Shown: positions 1 through 7,368 of the stretch, in pieces
Layout: each line of letters begins with the position of its first letter
Position numbering within the stretch: the first letter of the stretch is position 1
Origin: an uncultured Eubacteriales bacterium
GTDB taxonomy: Bacteria > Bacillota > Clostridia > Oscillospirales > Acutalibacteraceae
Direction: 5' to 3'
NCBI GenBank assembly: GCA_934667575.1
Contig: CAKUME010000044.1
Location: 1-7,760 of the forward strand
DNA: 7,760 bases
The notes under the pieces: generated by a model
Database searches by the model: none
Told to the model about the DNA's origin: nothing
The model's input: the letters and a program-made list of their open reading frames with translations, nothing else
Made by a program: the position numbers and the translations under genes

Positions 1-106
1 GTTCGGCAAATCGCTGCTGTTCCCGGCCATGGTGGAAACCTATGCAATTTTTGCGCTGCTGATCTCGATTCTGGCGGTGTCCGGTGTGGCAGGCCTGGCG
101 GTCTGA
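1..106 (+). CDS. atpK: V-type ATPase subunit K (c-ring proteolipid), C-terminal end only
   Basis: Only the last 34 codons are visible, in the frame beginning at base 2 and ending with TGA at 104-106; the start lies left of the window. The fragment is one hydrophobic transmembrane helix. It contains the motif FPAMVETYAIFALLISIL, typical of the last helix of V-type K subunits. The glutamate of MVET (codon 35-37) corresponds to the ion-binding carboxylate of the rotor ring. K assembles as a membrane ring of about ten copies that carries H+ or Na+ past subunit I. The other residues that separate Na+ from H+ rings lie outside the window, so ion specificity cannot be told. It is followed 61 bases later by the E subunit gene, the usual K-E order, which supports the call despite the short fragment. 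Confidence 0.87.
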   Translation, partial: FGKSLLFPAMVETYAIFALLISILAVSGVAGLAV

Positions 107-120
107 TCGCGCGGCAAACG

Positions 121-147
121 GAATCCGCCGCCGCGTGTGGCGGATTC
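121..147 (+). promoter_or_regulatory. Perfect 9-bp stem-loop between atpK and atpE
   Basis: GAATCCGCC (121-129) pairs exactly with GGCGGATTC (139-147) around a 9-base loop, and the stem can gain one G-U pair. It starts 14 bases after the atpK stop and ends just before the atpE Shine-Dalgarno sequence AAGGAAGG (151-158). No T-run follows, so it does not look like an intrinsic terminator. A likely role is protecting the 3' end of an upstream K message after processing, or pausing polymerase; K is needed in about ten copies per complex against two or three of E. The structure is seen in the sequence; the role is inferred. Confidence 0.6.
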
Positions 148-167
148 AGAAAGGAAGGTGCGCCGGA

Positions 168-761
168 ATGGACGGCTTAGAGAAAATTGCGGAGCAAATT
201 CGCGCCCAGGCGCAGCAGTCGGCCGACGAAACGATCGCCGATGCGCGGCGTCGGGCCGAAGAACTGCGTGTGCAGACCGAGGCGGAGGACGCCGAAGCCG
301 CGCAGCAGATGAACGAGCAGGCGCAGCGCGACGCCAAGGCGGAGTGCGCACGGGCGCAGTCGGCAGCCGAGGCCGAAGGGCGGCGCGCGCTGCTCGCCGA
401 AAAACAAAAATTGATCGCGCAGGCAATCGCCGAAGCGCACCGCCGGCTGACGGCGCTGCCCGACGACGAATATTTTGCGCTGCTGGCAAAGCTGGCGGGC
501 GAAAACTGCCTGCCGCAGCCGGGTGAGCTGCTGCTTTCACCCAAGGATTTGGCGCGGATGCCCGCCGGGTTCCCGGCGCAGGTGCAGGCCGCGGCGCAGC
601 AAAAGGGCGGCGCGCTCACGGTGGCGGCGCAAACGCGCGCCATCGACGGCGGTTTTGTGCTCGTTTACGACGGGATTGAAGAAAACTGCTCGTTTGAGGC
701 GCTGCTTGCGGCGCAGAGCGAGCAATTGCAGGATGCGGTGCATCGCGCGCTGTTTTCCTGA
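168..761 (+). CDS. atpE: V-type ATPase subunit E (peripheral stalk)
   Basis: 197 residues, close to the usual length for bacterial V-type E. Residues 1 to about 95 form a long charged, Ala/Glu/Gln-rich helix that should be a coiled coil. About 100-197 is the globular domain that binds the top of the A3B3 head. The C-terminal stretch GGFVLVYDGIEENCSFEALL (161-180) is the family signature. E pairs with the small H/G subunit as the outer stalk that stops the catalytic head turning with the rotor; that partner is not in the window and is normally encoded at the 5' end of such operons. The ATG at 168 is chosen because AAGGAAGG at 151-158 is well placed and the protein then starts at the normal point (MDGLEKIAEQI). 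The open frame runs back to 84, but that would overlap atpK and add 28 residues encoded across the stem-loop. Confidence 0.93.
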   Translation: MDGLEKIAEQIRAQAQQSADETIADARRRAEELRVQTEAEDAEAAQQMNEQAQRDAKAECARAQSAAEAEGRRALLAEKQKLIAQAIAEAHRRLTALPDDEYFALLAKLAGENCLPQPGELLLSPKDLARMPAGFPAQVQAAAQQKGGALTVAAQTRAIDGGFVLVYDGIEENCSFEALLAAQSEQLQDAVHRALFS

Positions 762-787
762 ATCAGACGGCAAAGGAGGAAACGCGG

Positions 788-1750
788 ATGAGGGAAACCG
801 ATTACGCATATGCGGTTGCGCGGATTCGTTCGCACGAAAACCGGCTGCTCACGCGGGCGGACATTGACCGGCTGATGGCGGCCGCCGACGAGAACGAATG
901 CCTGCGCATTTTGGCCGACCGCGGCTATCCGGCGGCGGACACGGCGGCGCAGATGCTCGCGGGCGAACTTGCCGCCGCGTGGGCGCTGCTGCGCGAGCTG
1001 GCACCGGAGCTTTCGGTGTTTGACGTGCTGCTGTGCCGCAACGATTATCACAACGTGAAGGCGGCGATCAAAGGCGTGGTGGCCGATGCCGACTGCGCGC
1101 AGCTGTTTGTGGCCGAGGGGCGCGTGCCCACGGCGACGATCCGCAAGGCGGTGGAGGCGCGCGATTTTTCGGCGCTGCCCGAGCCGATGCGCGCCCCCGC
1201 GGCCGATGCGCTCACCACGCTGCTCGAAACCGGCGACGGCCAGCTCGCCGATGTGATTCTGGACGCGGCGCAGCTGCGGGAGATGCTTGCGGCGGGGCGT
1301 GCGTCCGGGTGCGCGTTTTTGGAGCGCTATGCGGAGCTCACGGTGGCGGCGGCCGACATTAAAATGGCGGTGCGCTGCGCAAAAATGAATAAGTCCGGCG
1401 CGTTTATGCGTCGGGCGCTGGTGGATTGCGCCACACTCGACGTGCCCCAGCTGATTGACCGCGCGCTCCACGGCGGCGCCGACGCGGTGCCCGACGCGCT
1501 GGCCAACACGCCCTATGCGGGCGCGGCCGACGCACTGCGCACCTCGATGGCTGCGTTTGAAACCTGGTGCGACAACACGGTGATCGCGGCGCTGGCGGGC
1601 GCCAAGGTGAAGCCGCTTGGCCCCGAGCCGCTGGCCGCCTATCTGCTCGGCAAAGAAAACGAGATCAAAACGGTGCGGATCAATTTGTCCGCGCGCCACA
1701 ACGGCCTGCCCGAAGACGCCGTGCGGGCGCGCATTCGCACGCTGTATTGA
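788..1750 (+). CDS. atpC: V-type ATPase subunit C (AC39/d-type rotor adaptor)
   Basis: 320 residues, all-helical in character, slightly short for the family. This subunit sits like a socket on the K ring and receives the D-F shaft, coupling rotation to ion flow. The N-terminus has YAYAVARIRSHENRLLTRADIDRLM (about 7-31), with the later ECLRILADRGY, both typical of the family opening. The C-terminus KENEIKTVRINLSARHNGLP (about 290-309) matches the conserved closing repeat. An excellent Shine-Dalgarno, AAAGGAGGA (772-780), lies 7 bases before the ATG, 26 bases after the atpE stop. The middle is less conserved, as usual for AC39 proteins. Nothing appears broken. Confidence 0.93.
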   Translation: MRETDYAYAVARIRSHENRLLTRADIDRLMAAADENECLRILADRGYPAADTAAQMLAGELAAAWALLRELAPELSVFDVLLCRNDYHNVKAAIKGVVADADCAQLFVAEGRVPTATIRKAVEARDFSALPEPMRAPAADALTTLLETGDGQLADVILDAAQLREMLAAGRASGCAFLERYAELTVAAADIKMAVRCAKMNKSGAFMRRALVDCATLDVPQLIDRALHGGADAVPDALANTPYAGAADALRTSMAAFETWCDNTVIAALAGAKVKPLGPEPLAAYLLGKENEIKTVRINLSARHNGLPEDAVRARIRTLY

Positions 1751-1773
1751 GCGGAGAGGGGGAGAGCAGAAAT

Positions 1774-2097
1774 ATGACCACCTATCCGATTGCCGTGATC
1801 GGCGACCGCGACAGCATCTATGGCTACGCGGCGCTGGGGCTGACCATTTATCCAACCGAAGACGCCAAAGCCGCGGCGGAGCTGATCCGCCGCCTGGCCG
1901 ACAACGGCTGCGGCATTATTTACCTCACGGAAAAGCTCGCAGCCCAGCTCCCGGAGGAGCTCGCGGCCTATGCCGCGCGGCCGCTTCCGGCGCTGATTCC
2001 AATTCCCGGCGTGAGCGGGAACACGGGCGTGGGCATGCGCAATGTGCACCGCTCGGTGGAGCGGGCCGTTGGCTCCGACATCCTTTCCGGCAAATGA
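1774..2097 (+). CDS. atpF: V-type ATPase subunit F (central stalk)
   Basis: 107 residues, the normal size. F has a small Rossmann-like fold and binds the side of shaft subunit D, where it can modulate ATPase activity. The N-terminal strand and loop (YPIAVIGDRDSIYGYAALGL, about 4-23) and the near-C-terminal IPGVSGNTGVGMRNVHRSVE motif (about 75-94) are characteristic; it ends AVGSDILSGK. It corresponds to NtpG in Enterococcus nomenclature. The ATG at 1774 follows a purine-rich Shine-Dalgarno (GGGGGAG, 1758-1764) and gives the standard N-terminus; the frame is open much further upstream but only inside atpC. The gap to atpC is 23 bases. Confidence 0.94.
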   Translation: MTTYPIAVIGDRDSIYGYAALGLTIYPTEDAKAAAELIRRLADNGCGIIYLTEKLAAQLPEELAAYAARPLPALIPIPGVSGNTGVGMRNVHRSVERAVGSDILSGK

Positions 2098-2106
2098 CCG
2101 GTTATT

Positions 2107-2143
2107 GAAATTTCCGAAGAAAAGTGGGATGAATTTCATATGA
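2107..2143 (+). promoter_or_regulatory. atpA translation-initiation region with weak Shine-Dalgarno and a 4-codon overlapping ORF
   Basis: The 42-base atpF-atpA gap is the longest gap after atpE starts and is AT-rich compared with its surroundings. No good Shine-Dalgarno precedes the atpA ATG; the best match is a weak GTGGGA at 2124-2129. An ATG at 2129 opens a four-codon frame (MNFI) whose TGA overlaps the atpA ATG as ATGA. GAAATT (2107-2112) and AATTTC (2132-2137) are inverted repeats that could enclose the weak Shine-Dalgarno in a loop. Whether the mini-ORF is translated is unknown. Confidence 0.35.
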
Positions 2144-3906
2144 GCAAAGGTACCATCAAAAAGGTCGCCGGCCCGCTGGTCGTTGCCTCCGGGATGCGCG
2201 ACGCCAATATGTTCGACGTGGTGCGCGTGAGCGACGAACGCCTGATCGGCGAAATTATTGAAATGCACGGCGACGAAGCGTCGATTCAGGTGTATGAAGA
2301 AACCTCCGGTTTGGGACCGGGCGCACCGGTCGAATCCACGGGTGCGCCGCTGAGCGTGGAACTGGGGCCCGGGCTGATCGGCTCCATTTTTGACGGCATT
2401 CAGCGTCCGCTGGTGGAAATTATGCACCGCACCGGCGACCGCCTGCACCGCGGCGTGGAGGTGCCGTCGCTGGATCGCGATAAAAAATGGCATTTTGTTC
2501 CGGTTGCCCATCCGGGCGACGCAGTGGTGGCGGGCGACGTGCTCGGCACGGTGCAGGAAACCGAAGTGGTGCTGCACAAAATCCTCGTGCCCAACGGCGT
2601 GACCGGCACGGTGAAGTCGCTGGCGGAAGGGGACTACACCGTGACCGAGCCGGTGGCCCAGATTGAAACCGACGGCGGTGTGCGCGCGGTAACGCTGATG
2701 CAAAAGTGGCCCGTGCGGCGCGGCCGCCCCTATCGCAAAAAGCTCGCGCCGGATATGCCGCTCGTGACCGGGCAGCGCACGGTGGACACGATGTTCCCCA
2801 TCGCCAAGGGCGGCGTGGCGGCCATTCCGGGTCCGTTCGGCAGCGGCAAAACCGTGGTGCAGCATCAGCTGGCCAAATGGTCGGCGGCCGACATCGTGAT
2901 TTATATCGGCTGCGGCGAGCGCGGCAACGAGATGACCGACGTGCTCAACGAGTTTCCCGAGCTGATCGACCCCAAAACGGGTTACTCGCTGATGAAGCGC
3001 ACCGTGCTGATTGCCAACACCTCCGATATGCCGGTGGCGGCGCGCGAAGCGTCGATTTATACCGGCATCACCATTGCGGAATATTTCCGCGATATGGGCT
3101 ATTCCGTGGCGCTGATGGCGGATTCCACCTCCCGGTGGGCCGAGGCGCTGCGTGAAATGTCCGGCCGTCTGGAAGAGATGCCCGGCGAAGAAGGCTACCC
3201 GGCCTATCTGGGCTCGCGGCTGGCGCAGTTTTATGAGCGCGCAGGCCGCGTGATCGTGAACGGCACCAAGGGCGAAGAGGGCGCGCTGTCGGTGATCGGT
3301 GCGGTGTCGCCTCCGGGCGGTGATATTTCGGAGCCGGTGTCGCAGGCCACGCTGCGCATTGTGAAGGTGTTCTGGCGGCTGGATTCGCAGCTGGCCTATC
3401 GCCGCCATTTTCCCGCGATCAACTGGCTCAGCAGCTATTCGCTGTATGAAGACACGCTGGCCAAATGGTACAACAAAAACGTGGAAGCCGATTGGACGCA
3501 GATGCGCGCGCGCATGCTGAGCCTGCTCCAAGACGAAGCCTCGCTCGACGAAATCGTGAAGCTGGTGGGCATGGATGCGCTTTCGGCGCCCGATCGCCTC
3601 AAAATGGAAGCCGCGCGCTCCATTCGCGAAGACTACCTTCAGCAGGATGCGTTCAACGATGTGGACACCTATGCGCCGCTGCACAAGCAGGCCAAGATGA
3701 TGCACCTGATTCTGGCCTATTACGACGAGGCGCTGGCCGCGCTTCAAAACGGCGGCGACATTGACGCATTGGTGAAGCTGCCGGTGCGCGAGCAGATCGG
3801 CCGGTTCAAGTATGTGGAGCCCGACCGTGTGGACGCGGAATATGACGCGGTGCTGCTGGAGCTCAAAAAGCAGGCGGCCGGCACGCTGAAAAAGGAGGAG
3901 TTCTGA
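2140..3906 (+). CDS. atpA: V-type ATPase catalytic subunit A
   Basis: 588 residues, full length. A alternates with B in the A3B3 head and carries the catalytic nucleotide site. Residues 1 to about 70 form the beta-barrel. About 110-190 is the V/A-specific non-homologous insertion absent from F-type beta. The P-loop is GPFGSGKT at 231-238 with K237, in the form typical of V/A-type A subunits. GER holds the catalytic glutamate E260. Walker B ends LMAD at D328, followed by STSRWAEALREMSGRLEEMPGEEGYPAYL. The C-terminal third is the helical domain. Every signature residue I can place is intact, and there is no intein-like insertion. There is no alternative in-frame start between the atpF stop and this ATG. 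The last codons contain the AAGGAGGAG (3892-3900) used by atpB, and the stop overlaps the atpB start (TGATG), so A and B are probably translationally coupled at the 1:1 ratio the head needs. Confidence 0.97.
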   Translation: MSKGTIKKVAGPLVVASGMRDANMFDVVRVSDERLIGEIIEMHGDEASIQVYEETSGLGPGAPVESTGAPLSVELGPGLIGSIFDGIQRPLVEIMHRTGDRLHRGVEVPSLDRDKKWHFVPVAHPGDAVVAGDVLGTVQETEVVLHKILVPNGVTGTVKSLAEGDYTVTEPVAQIETDGGVRAVTLMQKWPVRRGRPYRKKLAPDMPLVTGQRTVDTMFPIAKGGVAAIPGPFGSGKTVVQHQLAKWSAADIVIYIGCGERGNEMTDVLNEFPELIDPKTGYSLMKRTVLIANTSDMPVAAREASIYTGITIAEYFRDMGYSVALMADSTSRWAEALREMSGRLEEMPGEEGYPAYLGSRLAQFYERAGRVIVNGTKGEEGALSVIGAVSPPGGDISEPVSQATLRIVKVFWRLDSQLAYRRHFPAINWLSSYSLYEDTLAKWYNKNVEADWTQMRARMLSLLQDEASLDEIVKLVGMDALSAPDRLKMEAARSIREDYLQQDAFNDVDTYAPLHKQAKMMHLILAYYDEALAALQNGGDIDALVKLPVREQIGRFKYVEPDRVDAEYDAVLLELKKQAAGTLKKEEF

Positions 3907-5279
3907 TGCCCAAGGAATATCGTACCATTCAGGAGGTGGCCGGCCCGCTGATGCTGGTGCGCGGTGTGGAAAACGTGGCGTATAATGAGCTGGGCGAAAT
4001 TGAGCTGGCCAACGGCGAAAAGCGCCGCTGCAAGGTGCTCGAAATTGACGGCGGCAACGCGCTGGTGCAGCTGTTTGAAAACGCGGCGGGCATTAACCTT
4101 TCCAACAGCCGCGTGCGGTTTTTGGGCCGCAGCATGGAGCTGGGCGTGTCGGCCGACATGCTCGGCCGCGTGTTCGACGGCCTCGGCCGCCCGATCGACG
4201 ACGGCCCCGAGATTCTGCCCGACGCGCGCATGGACATCAACGGCACGCCGATGAATCCCGCAGCGCGCGACTATCCGCAGGAGTTTATTCAAACCGGCAT
4301 TTCCGCGATCGACGGCCTCAACACGCTGGTGCGCGGCCAAAAGCTGCCGATCTTTTCGGCGAGCGGCCTGCCCCACGCGAGCTTGGCGGCGCAAATTGCG
4401 CGTCAGGCGCGGGTGCGCGGCACCGACGAACCGTTTGCGGTGGTGTTTGCCGCCATCGGCATCACGTTTGAGGAATCGAACTTTTTCGTGGAGAGCTTTC
4501 GCGAAACCGGTGCGCTCGACCGCACCGTGATGTTCGTGAACCTGGCCAACGACCCGGCGATCGAGCGCATTGCCGCGCCACGCATGGCGCTCACGGCAGC
4601 GGAGTATCTGGCGTTTGAGCAGAATATGCATGTGCTGGTGATCATGACCGACATTACCAACTACGCCGACGCGCTGCGCGAGGTTTCGGCCGCGCGCAAA
4701 GAGGTGCCGGGCCGCCGCGGCTATCCGGGTTATATGTACACCGACCTGGCGTCGCTGTATGAGCGCGCGGGGCGTCTGCACGGCAAGAGCGGCTCGATCA
4801 CGATGATCCCCATCCTGACCATGCCGGAAGACGACAAGACCCACCCGATCCCCGACCTCACCGGCTACATTACCGAGGGGCAGATCATTCTGTCGCGCGA
4901 GCTGTACCGCAAGGGCGTGACTCCGCCGATCGATGTGCTGCCGTCGCTGTCGCGTTTGAAGGATAAGGGCATTGGCGAGGGCAAAACCCGCGCGGATCAC
5001 GCCAACGTGATGAACCAGCTGTTTGCGGCCTACGCGCGCGGCAAAGAAGCCAAGGAGCTGATGGTGGTGCTCGGCGAAGCCGCGCTCACCGATATCGACC
5101 GGCTCTACGCCAAGTTTGCCGACGAGTTTGAAAAGCAATATGTTTCGCAGGGCTACAACGCCAACCGCAGCATTGAAGAAACGCTGGCCGTGGGGTGGAA
5201 GCTGCTCTCGATTTTGCCGCGCAGCGAGCTCAAGCGCATCAAGGATAAATATCTGGACGAATACTACGGCAAGGCGTAA
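3906..5279 (+). CDS. atpB: V-type ATPase non-catalytic subunit B
   Basis: 457 residues, the usual length. B sits between A subunits, helps form the nucleotide pocket and lacks a true P-loop: the equivalent stretch here is FSASGLPHASLAAQIARQ (about 151-168). The PSLSRL motif places R350 as the arginine that reaches into the catalytic site of neighbouring A; the same number is used for E. hirae B. Other family signatures are RRGYPGYMYTDLASLYERAGR and GIGEGKTRADH. The ATG shares its A with the atpA TGA, and AAGGAGGAG inside the atpA tail lies 5 bases upstream. No truncation or frameshift is seen. It could be confused with archaeal-type ATP synthase B, which is the same family; the operon order fits the bacterial V-type. 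Confidence 0.97.
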   Translation: MPKEYRTIQEVAGPLMLVRGVENVAYNELGEIELANGEKRRCKVLEIDGGNALVQLFENAAGINLSNSRVRFLGRSMELGVSADMLGRVFDGLGRPIDDGPEILPDARMDINGTPMNPAARDYPQEFIQTGISAIDGLNTLVRGQKLPIFSASGLPHASLAAQIARQARVRGTDEPFAVVFAAIGITFEESNFFVESFRETGALDRTVMFVNLANDPAIERIAAPRMALTAAEYLAFEQNMHVLVIMTDITNYADALREVSAARKEVPGRRGYPGYMYTDLASLYERAGRLHGKSGSITMIPILTMPEDDKTHPIPDLTGYITEGQIILSRELYRKGVTPPIDVLPSLSRLKDKGIGEGKTRADHANVMNQLFAAYARGKEAKELMVVLGEAALTDIDRLYAKFADEFEKQYVSQGYNANRSIEETLAVGWKLLSILPRSELKRIKDKYLDEYYGKA

Positions 5280-5297
5280 CGAAAGGGGGCGACCGCA

Positions 5298-5954
5298 TTG
5301 GCGGTACAAACCGTGATTCCCACCCGCATGGAGCTGACCCGGCTCAAAAAAAAGCTGGTCACGGCGCAGCGGGGCCACAAGCTGCTCAAGGACAAGCGCG
5401 ACGAGCTGATGCGCCAGTTCCTCGATCTGGTGCGCGAAAATCAGGCGCTGCGCGCCCGCGTGGAGGCGGCCATCACCCAGGCAAACCAGGGCTTTGTGCT
5501 TGCGCGTGCGGTGATGCAGGACGAAATGATTTCCACCGCGCTGCTCGCACCCAAGCAGGAGGCGCGCGTGGCGGTGAGCACGCAGAACGTGATGAGCGTG
5601 GAAATTCCGCACTTTACCGTGCAGACACGCACGCCCAACCCGTCGGATATTTATTCCTACGGGCTGGCGTTCACCTCGGCCGATCTCGACGACGCGGTGC
5701 AGGCGCTTTCGGACCTGCTGCCGGACATGCTGCGGCTCGCGGAAAAAGAAAAATCCGCGCAGCTGCTCGCCGACGAAATTGAAAAAACGCGCCGCCGTGT
5801 GAACGCGCTCGAGCACGTGATCATTCCCGAAACGCAGGAGCTGATTCGCGCGATCACCATGAAGCTCGATGAAAACGAACGCAGCACCCAGATCCGCCTG
5901 ATGAAGGTCAAGGATCTGATGCTTGCGCAGGCGCACCGCTACGAGGAAATGTAG
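5298..5954 (+). CDS. atpD: V-type ATPase subunit D (central rotor shaft), TTG start
   Basis: 218 residues. D is a long antiparallel coiled coil that passes through the A3B3 head and turns with the K ring, with F and C at its foot. The N-terminal helix carries PTRMELTRLKKKL (8-20) and RGHKLLKDKRDELMRQF (25-41). The C-terminal helix has RRVNALEHVIIPETQELI and later MKLDENERSTQIRLMKVK, both typical. The TTG at 5298 is preferred because AAAGGGGG (5282-5289) lies 8 bases upstream and it gives the usual residues before PTRMEL. The first ATG (5328, Met11) would remove part of this conserved N-terminus and has no Shine-Dalgarno. It is the last gene before the terminator, so H/G and I subunits must be upstream or elsewhere. 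Confidence 0.94.
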   Translation: MAVQTVIPTRMELTRLKKKLVTAQRGHKLLKDKRDELMRQFLDLVRENQALRARVEAAITQANQGFVLARAVMQDEMISTALLAPKQEARVAVSTQNVMSVEIPHFTVQTRTPNPSDIYSYGLAFTSADLDDAVQALSDLLPDMLRLAEKEKSAQLLADEIEKTRRRVNALEHVIIPETQELIRAITMKLDENERSTQIRLMKVKDLMLAQAHRYEEM

Positions 5955-5974
5955 GCGGCGCTGCACAAACGAAC

Positions 5975-6024
5975 ATGCACCCGTTTCTTGCCCCAAAGCC
6001 GGGCCGGAAGCGGGTGCATTTTTT
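5975..6024 (+). terminator. Intrinsic terminator of the V-ATPase operon
   Basis: ATGCACCCG (5975-5983) pairs perfectly with CGGGTGCAT (6011-6019). The stem continues inward through TTTCT (5984-5988) against GGAAG (6006-6010) with two G-U pairs. An inner GCCC/GGGC (5990-5993 and 6001-6004) extends it further. Six T's follow at once (6019-6024), then ATTT. It begins 21 bases after the atpD stop. In the reverse direction the downstream sequence has only scattered T's, so it is a weak terminator at best for the convergent fucosidase gene, whose stop is only 8 bases from the T-run. Confidence 0.92.
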
Positions 6025-6031
6025 ATTTGTC

Positions 6032-7312
6032 TCAGCCACGCGTGCGGTAGGCGCGCAGCGATTTTATTTTGTATTCGCCATCGTGGTCGAGAATTTCGAC
6101 AAACAGGCGACCGGTGGAAACGGTTGAAAAATGGCAGATCGCCTTGTGGCCGATGGTTTCGCCGCGGTAAAGGCAGATGCGCTTCTGCTTGTAGGCCGGC
6201 AGACTGGCCCAGATGCGGAACCCGCGCACCGATTGCCCCTCGGTGATGTCCTCTTCGAGCACCACCGTGTCCACCAGATGGTTGCAGGCGGAATCGCCGA
6301 AATCGTCCGTCCAGTTGGGGGTGGCCGACACCAGCACGTCGGTTTCGCCGTTGGCGGCGTGCAATGCGCCAAACGGCAGCGGGTGCGCGTAGCGGCGGTC
6401 CAGCTCCGCACGGAATTCGCGCAGGCGCGCCACATCGGCGTCGTTGATCCGGCCGTGGCAGTTCGGGCCAATGTTCAGCAAAAAGTTGGCGCCGCGTCCC
6501 ACCGACATTTCATACATGCCGATCAGCTCGTCGCGCTGCTTGATCGTGTTCTCGTTGTGCTCGCAGTCGAACCAGGTGCTGCGCAGCTTGCAGTCGCATT
6601 CTGCGGGCAGAAACTTCGATTCATCGAGCGCTTCATCGTTGGTTTGCAGCATCGAAAACGGCACATGATCCACCACATATTCATTGTTGAGCGGCGCATA
6701 GCCGTCCTCGTTGCCCACCCAGCGCGTGTCGGGATCCCACATATCAAAAATCAGAATATCCGGCTGGAGCGAACGAATCGCCTGCACAATGCGCGGCTTG
6801 TCGTATTCGTGTTTTTCGGAGCCGCAGCCGTCGAACCAAAGGTAATCAATTTTGCCGTAGTTCGTGAGCAGCTCCGAAATCTGATTGATAAAATAATCGT
6901 CGTAGGCTTTGTCGTCGGTGAACGACACGTTGCCCTGCCACTGTGCGGGGGAATAGTAGAGCCCTACCTTCATATCGTATTTGCGGCAGGCGTTCACATA
7001 TTCGCGCACCACATCGCCTTTGCCGCCCTTCCACGGCGTTTGCGCCACGGAATAGTCGGAATATCGGCTCGGCCAGTTGGCAAAGCCGTCGTGATGCTTG
7101 CACACCAAAATGGTATAGGCCGCGCCGGCTTCCTTGGCGGTGCGCACCCACTGCTCGCAGTCGAGCCGGTCGGGGCAAAAGGCCTCGGCGGGCATCGGCT
7201 GGCCGTCCCAGTCCTTGTGGCCCATAAAAAAGCTGCGGATGCCAAAGTGGAAAAACACGCCCATCTCCCAATCGAGGAAGCGGAGCTGCTTTTCGGAGGG
7301 TTTCAGTTTCAT
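6032..7312 (-). CDS. GH29 alpha-L-fucosidase, probably cytoplasmic
   Basis: 426 residues. Glycoside hydrolase family 29 enzymes remove alpha-linked L-fucose from glycans by a retaining mechanism. The N-terminal barrel carries FFHFGIRSFF (20-29), KHHDGFANWP (72-81) and GLYYSPAQW (117-125). YLWFDG holds the likely nucleophile D161, and RWVGNEDG holds a likely acid/base E202. This spacing and the later PAECD motif (236-240) resemble the GH29-B group, which favours alpha-1,3/1,4 links. From about residue 315 there is a beta-rich C-terminal domain; no carbohydrate-binding module or sorting signal is seen. There is no signal peptide, so it probably acts on imported fucosylated oligosaccharides. The ATG at 7312 is chosen because AAAGGAAG (complement of 7319-7326) lies 6 bases upstream; an in-frame ATG at 7345 would add 11 mostly charged residues (RRSKNERKKK) without a Shine-Dalgarno. 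Linkage preference is inferred. Confidence 0.9.
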   Translation of the reverse strand: MKLKPSEKQLRFLDWEMGVFFHFGIRSFFMGHKDWDGQPMPAEAFCPDRLDCEQWVRTAKEAGAAYTILVCKHHDGFANWPSRYSDYSVAQTPWKGGKGDVVREYVNACRKYDMKVGLYYSPAQWQGNVSFTDDKAYDDYFINQISELLTNYGKIDYLWFDGCGSEKHEYDKPRIVQAIRSLQPDILIFDMWDPDTRWVGNEDGYAPLNNEYVVDHVPFSMLQTNDEALDESKFLPAECDCKLRSTWFDCEHNENTIKQRDELIGMYEMSVGRGANFLLNIGPNCHGRINDADVARLREFRAELDRRYAHPLPFGALHAANGETDVLVSATPNWTDDFGDSACNHLVDTVVLEEDITEGQSVRGFRIWASLPAYKQKRICLYRGETIGHKAICHFSTVSTGRLFVEILDHDGEYKIKSLRAYRTRG

Positions 7313-7353
7313 TTTTTTCTTCCTTTCGTTTTTTGATCGCCTCATAAAAAAAG

Positions 7354-7368
7354 GAATGCGCCGCGTTC
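7354..7368. promoter_or_regulatory. Near-palindrome at the fucosidase transcription start (candidate operator)
   Basis: GAATGCG-C-CGCGTTC is a 15-base dyad with one mismatched pair, lying directly downstream of the fucosidase -10 box and covering the predicted start near 7362. A protein bound here would block initiation, so a repressor site is a reasonable reading. No regulator gene is visible in the window, and I cannot name the family. Confidence 0.4.

Noticed and set aside
84..167. Upstream in-frame extension of atpE to an ATG at 84
   Set aside because: It would overlap atpK, has no Shine-Dalgarno and adds residues absent from the family; ATG 168 fits better.
665..1855. 396-codon - strand frame across atpC
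   Set aside because: Same pattern of an Arg/His-rich antisense shadow of a well-supported gene.
2821..3200. Possible intein in atpA, known from some archaeal and fungal A subunits
   Set aside because: The P-loop to Walker B region is continuous and of normal spacing.
1639..5996. Very long - strand open frames (702 and 750 codons) across atpF-atpA-atpB-atpD
   Set aside because: They mirror intact V-ATPase genes in GC-rich DNA, are rich in His/Arg, lack family features and lack ribosome sites; they are antisense shadows.
6131..7336. 401-codon + strand frame opposite the fucosidase
   Set aside because: The - strand protein carries all GH29 motifs, a ribosome site and a promoter; the + frame has none.
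7313..7345. Longer fucosidase start at 7345 adding 11 residues
   Set aside because: No ribosome site precedes it, and the extension is encoded by the leader and Shine-Dalgarno of the start at 7312.
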